Shown in pieces: positions 1 through 5,719 of a stretch of DNA of 7,479 nt. Origin of the DNA: Hydrogenophaga sp. (GTDB lineage: Bacteria > Pseudomonadota > Gammaproteobacteria > Burkholderiales > Burkholderiaceae_C). The notes below the pieces were generated by a model. The model was not told the DNA's origin. It did not search any database and was given only the letters and a program-made list of their open reading frames with translations. The position numbers were made by a program, and so were the translations under genes. Where the stretch lies: assembly GCA_011390855.1 (NCBI GenBank), contig JAABRN010000533.1, positions 1-7,479 on the forward strand, given 5' to 3'. Positions within the stretch are counted from its first letter, which is position 1; every line of letters begins with the position of its first letter.

Positions 1-24
1 GTCGATAACGGCTTCAGCGTTCAT
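1..24 (-). CDS. Start of a truncated gene, possibly the ABC transporter ATPase (first 8 codons only)
   Basis: An ATG at 24 on the minus strand opens a frame reading MNAEAVID before the window ends. A plausible ribosome site (TTGGAG) lies about 10 bases upstream, which supports a real start. It follows two permease genes and a binding-protein gene on the same strand. In polar amino acid ABC operons this slot is usually filled by the ATP-binding subunit (GlnQ/HisP type), but an enzyme acting on the imported substrate is also possible. Eight residues cannot distinguish these, so the product is inferred from context only. A 123-base gap holding a repeat element separates it from the preceding permease. 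Confidence 0.5.
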
Positions 25-65
25 GGTGTGATCTCCAAAAGAGGGGAAGTCAAGGCCAGGGAAAC

Positions 66-139
66 TGCGGAACTGGCTTCGCCAGACCGCAGGTTTCGTC
101 CCCCCACCGGGGGGAAGGCGCGAAGCGACGCAGGGGGAC
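66..139 (-). repeat. Two-hairpin intergenic repeat, copy A
   Basis: This element lies just after the stop codon of the permease at 148–798. Its outer hairpin is TGCGG-AA-CTGGC-TTC-GCCAG-A-CCGCA (66–91). Next comes GGTTTCGT, then a C6-ACC-G6 hairpin (100–114), then AAGGCGCGAAGCGACGCAGG ending in a G run. The same architecture recurs at 867–940 in the same orientation and the same position after a permease stop. The C run could pair with either G run, so two alternative folds exist. I recognise it as resembling REP-like intergenic sequence common in Comamonadaceae, but cannot check this. Possible roles are mRNA 3'-end stabilisation or partial termination. It lacks a good U tract in either direction, so a classical intrinsic terminator is unlikely. 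Confidence 0.75.
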
Positions 140-147
140 TCACCCGT

Positions 148-798
148 TCACCGACTTGCATTGAATTTTCTCTCCAGGGTTCGGGCGTACAGGCTCACAG
201 GGAAGCACAGCGCGAAATACATCAGGGCCACGCAGCTGTAGACCAGGAAGGGTGCGAAAGTGGCGTTGGTGATCATGGTGCCGGCCTTGGTGAGCTCGAC
301 GAAGCCGATCACCGAAGCGAGCGCCGTGCCCTTGACCACCTGCACCAGAAACCCCACCGTGGGTGCGATGGCGATGCGCGTGGCTTGCGGCAGCACCACG
401 TAGCGCAACTGCTCGCCGAAGCTCAGCGCCAGGCTTTGCGCCGCTTCCCATTGGCCCTTTGGCACAGCAGCCACGCAACCGCGCCAGATCTCCACCAGAA
501 AGGCGCTGGTGTAGAGCGTGAGCGCCACCGCAGCCGCCGTCCACGCAGAGGTGTCAACCCCGAACAGCGCCAGGCCGAAATAGGCCAGGAAAAGCTGCAT
601 GAGCAGGGGCGTTCCCTGGAACAACTGCACATAGCCGCCCACCAGGGCTTCAGCGCCTGGCCAGCGCGCGGTGCGAGCCACCAGCAGCGCCATGCCCACA
701 ATGCCGCCGCCGATGAAGGCGATCAGCGACAGCGCCACGGTCCAGCGTGCGGCCAGCAGCAGGTTGCGCACGATGTCCCACAAGGAAAAGTCAACCAT
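148..798 (-). CDS. Polar amino acid ABC transporter permease (HisM/GlnP family)
   Basis: This is an inner-membrane subunit of an amino acid importer. It forms half of the translocation pore with the neighbouring permease and couples to the ATPase. The 216-residue product has a predicted helix at about 12–40, the family region GGYVQLFQGTPLLMQLFL at 54–71 (the usual R-N/G-T-P is Q-G-T-P here), and a helix at about 85–103. The cytoplasmic EAA loop that docks the ATPase follows at 103–126 (PKGQWEAAQSLALS), then helices at about 145–165 and 183–203. I chose the ATG at 798 because a GGAG lies about 9 bases upstream and MVDFSLWDIV is a typical family start. The frame stays open to 855, but the extra residues do not look like a permease N-terminus. 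It is the fourth gene of the operon. The 144 bases separating it from the upstream permease are filled by a repeat. Confidence 0.9.
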   Translation of the reverse strand: MVDFSLWDIVRNLLLAARWTVALSLIAFIGGGIVGMALLVARTARWPGAEALVGGYVQLFQGTPLLMQLFLAYFGLALFGVDTSAWTAAAVALTLYTSAFLVEIWRGCVAAVPKGQWEAAQSLALSFGEQLRYVVLPQATRIAIAPTVGFLVQVVKGTALASVIGFVELTKAGTMITNATFAPFLVYSCVALMYFALCFPVSLYARTLERKFNASR

Positions 799-866
799 GG
801 ATACGCTCCAACAACTGTTCTTCGGAGGAGAGCTGTCGAGTGCAAAGCTGCCCAATCCAGAGAGGG

Positions 867-940
867 CGCGGAACGGGCTTTGCCCGGCCGCTGGTCTCGT
901 CTCCCCTGTGGGGGGAAGGCGGGAAGCGACGCAGGGGGGC
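867..940 (-). repeat. Two-hairpin intergenic repeat, copy B
   Basis: This is the second copy of the element at 66–139, ending two bases before the stop codon of the permease at 943–1611. The outer hairpin is GCGG-AA-CGGGC-TTT-GCCCG-G-CCGC (868–891), followed by TGGTCTCGT and the CTCCCC-TGT-GGGGGG hairpin (901–915). The tail is AAGGCGGGAAGCGACGCAGG plus a G run. Compared with copy A, the second base pair of the outer stem changes from T·A (74/84) to G·C (875/885), so pairing is kept. Most other differences fall in loops or at unpaired positions. This pattern suggests that the fold, not just the sequence, is maintained. Function unknown; see copy A. Confidence 0.75.
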
Positions 941-942
941 GC

Positions 943-1611
943 TCACCGCCTTCCTCCAAACAGGTAGCGAGGGCCCAGCCAGTTGAGAAGTCCGCGCACG
1001 CCGATGGACAGCAGCAGGTAGATGCCGGTGGCAATGATGAAGGCTTCGAACGCGCGGAAGTTGCGGCTCTGGATCAGGTTGGCGGCGTAGCTGAGCTCTT
1101 GCGTGGAAATCTGCCCGCACACGGCCGAGCCGAGCATGACGATGATGATCTGACTGGTCAGTGCCGGCCAAACCTTCTTCAAAGCGGGTGGCAGCACCAC
1201 ATGCAGGAAGGTCTGCACGCGCGAGAGGGCCAGGCTGGCGGCGGCTTCGAACTGCCCCTTCGGTGTGGCTTCAATGCCAGCGCGAATGATCTCGGCCGCA
1301 TAGGCACCCAGGTTGACCACCATGGCGATCACCGAAGCGGTCTCCGGTGTGAGCTTCACGCCCGCGGCCGGCAGGCCAAAGAACACAAAGAAGAGTTGCA
1401 CGATAAAGGGTGTGTTGCGGATCAGCTCCACATACGCCCCCACCACCCAGCGCAGCCACACAGGGCCACTGCTGCGCGCCCAGGCGCACAGGGTGCCCAC
1501 CACCAGGCCGATCACGGCGGAGATGGCGGTCAGGCCCAGCGTCCAGACCACGCCCTTGACCAGCAACGGCCATTGAGCGAGCACGGCCCAGAAATCGAGT
1601 TCGATGCCCAT
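943..1611 (-). CDS. Polar amino acid ABC transporter permease (HisM/GlnP family)
   Basis: This is the second inner-membrane permease of the same importer, presumably pairing with the product of 148–798. The 222-residue product begins MGIELDFWAV. It has a helix at about 18–45, the family signature VGAYVELIRNTPFIVQLFFV at 57–76 with the canonical R-N-T-P, and a helix at about 90–108. The EAA coupling loop is at 107–130 (PKGQFEAAASLALS), with helices at about 150–168 and 188–210. The normally conserved glycine of the EAA loop (EAAxxxG) is alanine, as in the partner permease. It starts 43 bases after the binding-protein stop. The ribosome site is weak and a stable hairpin sits between the two genes, so its expression is probably below that of the binding protein. 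The specific substrate cannot be read from the sequence. Confidence 0.92.
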   Translation of the reverse strand: MGIELDFWAVLAQWPLLVKGVVWTLGLTAISAVIGLVVGTLCAWARSSGPVWLRWVVGAYVELIRNTPFIVQLFFVFFGLPAAGVKLTPETASVIAMVVNLGAYAAEIIRAGIEATPKGQFEAAASLALSRVQTFLHVVLPPALKKVWPALTSQIIIVMLGSAVCGQISTQELSYAANLIQSRNFRAFEAFIIATGIYLLLSIGVRGLLNWLGPRYLFGGRR

Positions 1612-1628
1612 GGAATGGCCCGGGTGAA

Positions 1629-1651
1629 TTGACAGCCAGCTGGTCTGTCAA
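1629..1651 (-). promoter_or_regulatory. Intercistronic hairpin between binding-protein and permease genes
   Basis: Perfect 7-bp arms TTGACAG (1629–1635) and CTGTCAA (1645–1651) enclose CCAGCTGG plus one T, giving a 9-bp stem with a single bulge. The hairpin starts 3 bases after the binding-protein stop and ends 17 bases before the next start codon. No U run follows it on the transcribed strand. It is therefore more likely an mRNA-stabilising or attenuating hairpin, as is known between the binding-protein and permease genes of other ABC operons (malE–malF type), than a full terminator. The role is inferred. Confidence 0.6.
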
Positions 1652-1654
1652 GGT

Positions 1655-2446
1655 TCAAGGCAGCGTGCCAGCAGGGCGACCCAGCCACTTCTTGGCCATC
1701 GCATCGATGTCGCCCGAGGTCTTGGCGGCGGCAATGATCTCGTTCACCTTCAAGCGCAGGGCGTCTTCACCCTTGGCCACGCCGATGAAGTTGGGGCTGT
1801 CTTTCAGCAGCACCTTGTATTCGGCGCCCAGTTGCGGGTTGCGCTTGATCATGTTGTCTGCCACCGACACGCCGGTGGCAATCGCCTGGGTCTGGCCAGA
1901 CACGAAGGCCGAGACGGTGGTGTTGTTGTCTTCGAAGCGCTTGATGTCTGCAGTAGGCGGGGCCACCTTGGTGAGCTCCTGGTCTTCAATCGCGCCGCGC
2001 GTGACCGCCACGGTTTTGCCGGCCAGGTCGGCGAAGCTGGTGATGGCCAGCGACTTGGGCGCGAACACGGCCTGGAAGAAGGGCGAGTAGGCAGCGGTGA
2101 AGTCGATCACAGCTTCGCGCTCGGCGTTTTTGCCCAGGGTGGAGATCACCAGGTCGGCTTTCTTGGTCTGCAGGTAGGGAATGCGGTTGGCGCTGGTCAC
2201 CGGCACCAGTTCCACCTTCACGCCCATCTTGCTGCCGATGTAGTTGGCCATGTCCACGTCAAGGCCCTGGGGTTTGAGGTCCACGCCCACGAAGCCGTAG
2301 GGCGGGAAGTCGGTGGGCACAGCGATCTTGATCAGCTTGCTTTTCATCACGCCATCCAATGCGGACTGGGCGTGGACGGTGCTCATTGCGCTGAGGGCAG
2401 CAAGCGAGACGGTGGTGGCCAGAAACAGGCGTTTGGTGAATGTCAT
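1655..2446 (-). CDS. Periplasmic amino acid-binding protein of an ABC transporter (family 3 solute-binding protein)
   Basis: This protein captures a polar amino acid or related compound in the periplasm and delivers it to the permease pair encoded downstream. The 263-residue product has a Sec signal peptide (K-R, then a hydrophobic core at 7–22, cleavage likely after V-H-A at 26). A full-length SBP_bac_3 domain follows: KIAVPTDFPPYGF at 40–52, LDVDMANYIG at 62–71, NRIPYLQTKKADLVIST at 87–103, and NAEREAVIDFTAAY at 107–120. R110 lies where the family's ligand-carboxylate-binding arginine is expected. There is no lipobox, so it is soluble rather than a lipoprotein. The ATG at 2446 has TTGGAG about 9 bases upstream and overlaps the stop of the GntR gene by 4 bases, indicating translational coupling. 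The substrate is not determinable from sequence alone. Confidence 0.93.
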   Translation of the reverse strand: MTFTKRLFLATTVSLAALSAMSTVHAQSALDGVMKSKLIKIAVPTDFPPYGFVGVDLKPQGLDVDMANYIGSKMGVKVELVPVTSANRIPYLQTKKADLVISTLGKNAEREAVIDFTAAYSPFFQAVFAPKSLAITSFADLAGKTVAVTRGAIEDQELTKVAPPTADIKRFEDNNTTVSAFVSGQTQAIATGVSVADNMIKRNPQLGAEYKVLLKDSPNFIGVAKGEDALRLKVNEIIAAAKTSGDIDAMAKKWLGRPAGTLP

Positions 2447-3201
2447 AGCAGGGCTCCAAGGTAGGTTTCAGGGGGTGGTTGGGATGGGTCGGGAGGGTTG
2501 TTGCGCCGCGATCGGCTGTTGCCAGGGGTGGCTTCGCGCACAGGTGCCAATGCCTCGCGCAGGTCGGCCAGTGGGTCGTTGGCCGGGGCCAGCCGCAAAG
2601 CGGCCTGCACCTGGCCGATGTGGGCTTCCATGAGTTGTTCTGCGGTGGCGGTGTCGCCGCGCTCCAGCGCTTCGACGATGGCCACATGGTCTTCGCACGA
2701 CTGCACCGCGTCGTGGGTGGACTGGTAAAGCATGGCGATCAGCGTGGTGCGGGCGGTGAAGTCGCGCAGCGTGTCGGCCAGCAGCTGGTTGCCCAGGCAT
2801 TCGGCCAGGCAGACATGGAAGTCGCCCAGCAGGTAGCTGCGCTGGCCCACGTCGCTGCCCTTGAGTGCAGCCTGCTCCTGTTTCAGGTGCTGGCGCAGGC
2901 GCTTGAGGCTGGGTTTGTCGACGGTTTTTGTGCGGCGGATCAGCCCGGTTTCAATGACGCGACGCGCCTCGAAGGCTTCGCGGGCTTCGTCGTGCGAGGG
3001 TTGCACCACGTACCAGCCGCGGCGGGAACTCACGGTCACAATGCCACGCGCCGCCAGGCGCACCAGTGCCTCCCTGACCAGCGTGCGGCTGCAGTCAAAC
3101 AGGATGGACAGACTTTGTTCGCCCAGACGGGTGCCGGGCGCCAGGCGCTGGGCCAGCACGGCTTCAATGATGCGTTGGGCGATGTCGACGGAGCTGACCA
3201 T
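2443..3201 (-). CDS. GntR-family transcriptional regulator, FadR/FCD subfamily
   Basis: This is a DNA-binding regulator that very likely controls the amino acid transporter operon of which it is the first cistron. The 252-residue product has an N-terminal winged helix (residues 5–68), with CSRTLVREALVRLAARGIV at 37–55 matching the GntR recognition region and wing. An all-helical FCD ligand domain spans about 75–215. Conserved FCD histidines H129, H172 and H194 are visible, but the aspartate normally four residues before the first histidine is Leu125. An aspartate occurs instead at 127. The C-terminal 30 residues (Arg/Asn/Pro rich) extend beyond the domain. The ATG at 3201 is the first in frame after an upstream TGA. 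Its stop overlaps the binding-protein start by 4 bases. A GNRA hairpin and a TTGTATACAA palindrome lie just upstream and suggest autoregulation. Confidence 0.92.
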   Translation of the reverse strand: MVSSVDIAQRIIEAVLAQRLAPGTRLGEQSLSILFDCSRTLVREALVRLAARGIVTVSSRRGWYVVQPSHDEAREAFEARRVIETGLIRRTKTVDKPSLKRLRQHLKQEQAALKGSDVGQRSYLLGDFHVCLAECLGNQLLADTLRDFTARTTLIAMLYQSTHDAVQSCEDHVAIVEALERGDTATAEQLMEAHIGQVQAALRLAPANDPLADLREALAPVREATPGNSRSRRNNPPDPSQPPPETYLGALL

Positions 3202-3205
3202 GAAG

Positions 3206-3223
3206 GGATCTCTTGCGAGATCC
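3206..3223 (-). promoter_or_regulatory. Hairpin with GNRA tetraloop over the ribosome-binding region of the GntR gene
   Basis: On the transcribed (minus) strand the sequence is GGATCTC-GCAA-GAGATCC: seven perfect base pairs closed by a GCAA tetraloop of the exceptionally stable GNRA class. It ends four bases before the ATG at 3201. The only Shine–Dalgarno-like sequence (AAGAG) spans the loop and 3' arm, so folding would limit ribosome access. The fold is directly visible; a role in limiting or controlling translation of the regulator is inferred. As a DNA dyad it could instead be a protein-binding site. Confidence 0.55.
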
Positions 3224-3243
3224 GTGCCATGTCCATATCACCC

Positions 3244-3253
3244 TTGTATACAA
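3244..3253 (-). promoter_or_regulatory. Putative GntR operator (TTGTATACAA) in the transporter operon promoter
   Basis: This is a perfect 10-bp palindrome, 43 bases upstream of the GntR start codon. It fits the known FadR-type GntR half-site pattern (GT…AC core flanked by T and A). The embedded TATACA on the minus strand could serve as a -10 hexamer, which would place the operator directly over the promoter. I cannot identify a convincing -35 hexamer. Two further small palindromes lie beside it: ATGCGCAT (3257–3264) and GTGCAC (3272–3277). Confidence 0.55.
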
Positions 3254-3305
3254 CCAATGCGCATCAATTTTGTGCACTTCGGGCGGGCGCGCGATGCCGG
3301 ACGCA

Positions 3306-3362
3306 CCAGCGGGTGGCGGCGGTTCGGGTCTGGTGTGCCGGTTTGGTGCCCCGCTGGGCGGG
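3306..3362. repeat. Inverted repeats downstream of the DUF6279 gene
   Basis: CCAGCGGG (3306–3313) is repeated inverted as CCCGCTGG (3350–3357). The latter also forms a local hairpin, CCCGC-TGG-GCGGG (3350–3362), 11 bases past the stop of the lipoprotein gene at 3374. There is no U tract on either strand, so a classical intrinsic terminator is not supported. The two foldings are mutually exclusive. This GC-rich 3' region separates the lipoprotein gene from the AT-richer promoter region of the GntR operon. Confidence 0.35.
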
Positions 3363-3373
3363 TGAGCGGTTGA

Positions 3374-4270
3374 TCAGCGCCGGGAGGCCAGGCTGACCAC
3401 GTCGTCTGCGTACCCCTTGAGCGCATTGACGGCATTGGCGCGCTGTTCGGGTGTGGTGCTGTTGTGCAGGGTGGCAAACTGCGTGCAGCCGTGTTGCACC
3501 AGCCGGGCGCTGTAGTCCGGGTAGCCGGGGGTGGGGGAGCGGCTGATGCGAGCCACATGCTCTCGCACCGCCTGTTCAGCGATGGCCGGGTTCGCTTGCA
3601 GGTCACGCACGGTTTTCAGCAGGTCGGCCTGGCGGCGCTGGCGTTCGGTATGGGTGCGTTCGGGGTCCCAGGGTGAGCGGCTCAATTGTTCGCGCAACAA
3701 CTCGCGCTGTGCGTTCGTCAAGGGGCCATAAAAGCGCTCACTGCGTTCGACGGCTTTCTCCAGTCGTTCGTCGAGCTCTTTTTTGCGGGTGGGTTGAAGG
3801 TGGTCTTTGGCGAACGCTTCGTTGCTCTTGGCCTGCCGCCGTTCCAGGTTTTCCAGTTGCGAAGCGTCCAGCTGCAGTGCCACCCTGGCCATGGGTGCAA
3901 CCATGCGCTCGGCAGCAGCGTCGATGCGTTGGCGGATCGCCGTGAACTCGGTACACGCTTCGGCTGGCGTGATGTCGCGCAACGCCATGTCCTGCCAGCT
4001 CTGCAAGCGACGCGAATATTCCGGTAGTTCGCTGCTGCGATGCCACTGGAAAAATTCGTCGATTTTGCTGCGCACCTCCGGTGTCTGGTCGCTGGTGAAG
4101 TCGATGTGGCCGTCCAGCCACCAATAGGTGAGGTTGGGGGCCTGGTTGTAGGCCAGCCGGGCAGAGCTGCACGCGGCCAGGCCCATTGCGAGCAGCATGG
4201 CCACACCGCAAGCCGTAAACCTGCGGGAGATAATCGATGGCTTGAAAGCGCTGGCAAGAACGCCGCGCAT
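3374..4270 (-). CDS. DUF6279 family lipoprotein
   Basis: This is a predicted lipid-anchored envelope protein of unknown function. From the chosen start (298 residues) the N-terminus has a basic segment (KPSIISRR), a hydrophobic core and a lipobox L-A-A-C with the lipidated cysteine at 34. The region just after it, YNQAPNLTYWWLDGHIDFTS, is the signature I associate with DUF6279. Next come EFFQWHRSSELPEY and a long, charged, mostly helical body with many Arg and Glu residues and coiled-coil-like stretches. The start is uncertain. ATG at 4270 gives a normal-length signal peptide and a GGGGA just upstream. ATG at 4294 has a better AGGGA site but gives a 41-residue leader and its codon physically overlaps the glmU ATG. 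The frame remains open to 4345. It is divergent from glmU. Confidence 0.82.
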   Translation of the reverse strand: MRGVLASAFKPSIISRRFTACGVAMLLAMGLAACSSARLAYNQAPNLTYWWLDGHIDFTSDQTPEVRSKIDEFFQWHRSSELPEYSRRLQSWQDMALRDITPAEACTEFTAIRQRIDAAAERMVAPMARVALQLDASQLENLERRQAKSNEAFAKDHLQPTRKKELDERLEKAVERSERFYGPLTNAQRELLREQLSRSPWDPERTHTERQRRQADLLKTVRDLQANPAIAEQAVREHVARISRSPTPGYPDYSARLVQHGCTQFATLHNSTTPEQRANAVNALKGYADDVVSLASRR

Positions 4271-4292
4271 TTTTTCCCCGAAAGAGGTGCTC

Positions 4293-5687
4293 ATGTCGTT
4301 CCCTGTGGATGTGGTGGTGATGGCGGCCGGCAAAGGCACGCGCATGAAGAGTCAGCGACCCAAAGTGTTGCACCGTTTGGGGGGGCGCGCACTGGCTCAG
4401 CACGTGATCGACCGCGCCGTGCGGTTATCGGCGCGTTCGGTGGTGGTGATCACTGGCCACGGGGCCGAGCAGGTGGAGCAGGGCTTGCATGCAACCGAAG
4501 GCGCTGCCCTGCGGTTTGTGCGGCAGGAGCCCCAGCTGGGCACGGGCCATGCGGTGCAGCAGGCGGTGCCACTCCTGGCAGATGATGGCCTGGTGCTGAT
4601 CCTGAACGGCGACGTGCCCCTGATCGGGCAGGACACGCTGGAGGCGCTGCTGCAGGCCTGCGCGGGCAAGCACCTCACCCTGTTGAGCGTGGACACCGGT
4701 GCAGACGCCACCGGCTATGGCCGCATCGTTCGCGGGCCCGATGGTTCGGTGCGAGCGATCGTTGAGCACAAGGATGCGGACCCGGCGCAGCGCCTCATCA
4801 CCGAGTGGTACAGCGGTGTCATGGCAGTGCCGGCCAACCTGCTCAAGCTTTTGCTCGCAGAACTTGGCAATGACAACAGCCAGGGCGAGTACTACCTGAC
4901 CGATGTGGTCAAGCACGCCGTGGCGCGGGGCCTGCCGGTACAGGCCATCACCACGGCTGATGCGGTGCAGGTGGCGGGCGTGAACAGCCCGGTGCAACTG
5001 GCCGAACTGGAGCGCGCCTACCAGCGCCGGCTGGCCGAGGCTCTGATGGAGCAGGGCGTGCGCCTCGCCGACCCGGCGCGGCTCGACGTGCGGGGCGAAC
5101 TGATGTGTGCTCCCGACGTGGAGATTGATGTGAATTGCGTGTTCGAGGGGCGCGTGAAGCTCGGCGAAGGTGTGCGCATCGGCGCCAACTGCGTGATCGC
5201 CAACGCGGCGATCGACTCGGGTGCGGTCATTCACCCATTCACCCACATCGATGGTGAAAAACTGGGTGTGTCGGTGGGACGCGGTGCGCTGGTCGGCCCG
5301 TTCGCCCGGTTGCGGCCCGGCGCGCAACTGGGTGCCGAGGTGCACATTGGCAACTTTGTAGAGGTGAAAAACTCGACCCTGGCCGATGGCGCCAAAGCCA
5401 ACCACCTGGCCTACCTGGGCGACGCCACGGTGGGCGAGCGAGTGAACTACGGCGCTGGCAGCATCACCGCCAACTACGACGGCGTCAACAAACACCGCAC
5501 CGTCATTGAGGCCGATGTGCACGTGGGCAGCAACTGTGTGCTGGTGGCGCCAGTGACGATTGGCGCGGGTGGCACGGTGGGGGCGGGGTCCATCGTGACC
5601 AAAGACACGGCCGCCGGCAGCCTCACCGTGGCACGGGGCAAGCAGGTGAGTCTGCCCAGTTGGCAGCGGCCTGCGAAACGCAAGTGA
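4293..5687 (+). CDS. glmU: Bifunctional N-acetylglucosamine-1-phosphate uridyltransferase / glucosamine-1-phosphate acetyltransferase
   Basis: This cytoplasmic enzyme acetylates glucosamine-1-P with acetyl-CoA and then couples the product to UTP, giving UDP-GlcNAc for peptidoglycan and lipid A. The 464-residue length is close to the 456 of E. coli. The N-terminal pyrophosphorylase domain has MAAGKGTRM (10–18), QLGTGHA (81–87), NGDVPL (105–110), GYGRI (141–145), IVEHKDA (156–162), GEYYLTDV (198–205) and GVN (229–231). A linker helix precedes a left-handed beta-helix acetyltransferase domain (about 265–450). That domain has hexapeptide repeats and the active-site region KANHLAYLGD, with catalytic-type histidine H371, followed by NYGAGSITANYDG (385–397). 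The E. coli UDP-GlcNAc-binding Asn169 position (EINTG) reads E-W-Y-S-G here. ATG at 4293 is chosen for the AGAGGTG ribosome site; the frame is open from 4197. The tail is basic (RPAKRK), as usual. Confidence 0.97.
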   Translation: MSFPVDVVVMAAGKGTRMKSQRPKVLHRLGGRALAQHVIDRAVRLSARSVVVITGHGAEQVEQGLHATEGAALRFVRQEPQLGTGHAVQQAVPLLADDGLVLILNGDVPLIGQDTLEALLQACAGKHLTLLSVDTGADATGYGRIVRGPDGSVRAIVEHKDADPAQRLITEWYSGVMAVPANLLKLLLAELGNDNSQGEYYLTDVVKHAVARGLPVQAITTADAVQVAGVNSPVQLAELERAYQRRLAEALMEQGVRLADPARLDVRGELMCAPDVEIDVNCVFEGRVKLGEGVRIGANCVIANAAIDSGAVIHPFTHIDGEKLGVSVGRGALVGPFARLRPGAQLGAEVHIGNFVEVKNSTLADGAKANHLAYLGDATVGERVNYGAGSITANYDGVNKHRTVIEADVHVGSNCVLVAPVTIGAGGTVGAGSIVTKDTAAGSLTVARGKQVSLPSWQRPAKRK

Positions 5688-5719
5688 AGAAAAGCCAGGG
5701 TCGCGGGCGACGGGCCAGA

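Noticed and set aside
799..855. Upstream in-frame extension of the 148–798 permease
   Set aside because: The extra residues are not hydrophobic or family-like. The ATG at 798 has a GGAG site and a typical permease N-terminus.
28..1632. 534-codon open frame on the plus strand opposite both permeases
   Set aside because: Its translation is rich in His, Gln, Arg and Ala with no recognisable domain, and it runs antisense to two clear permease genes and across the intergenic repeats. It is a high-GC antisense shadow.
2479..3396. 305-codon open frame on the plus strand opposite the GntR gene
   Set aside because: Antisense to a well-supported regulator, of shadow-like composition, and it runs through the operator region.
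4425..5522. 365-codon open frame on the minus strand inside glmU
   Set aside because: Fully antisense to an unmistakable glmU, with His/Gln/Val-rich composition and no domain.
5700..5711. Possible terminator between the convergent glmU and DUF2726 genes (GTCG-CGGG-CGAC)
   Set aside because: The stem is only 4 bp. Towards minus a TTTTCTT follows after several bases; towards plus there is no U tract. Too weak to list as a terminator.
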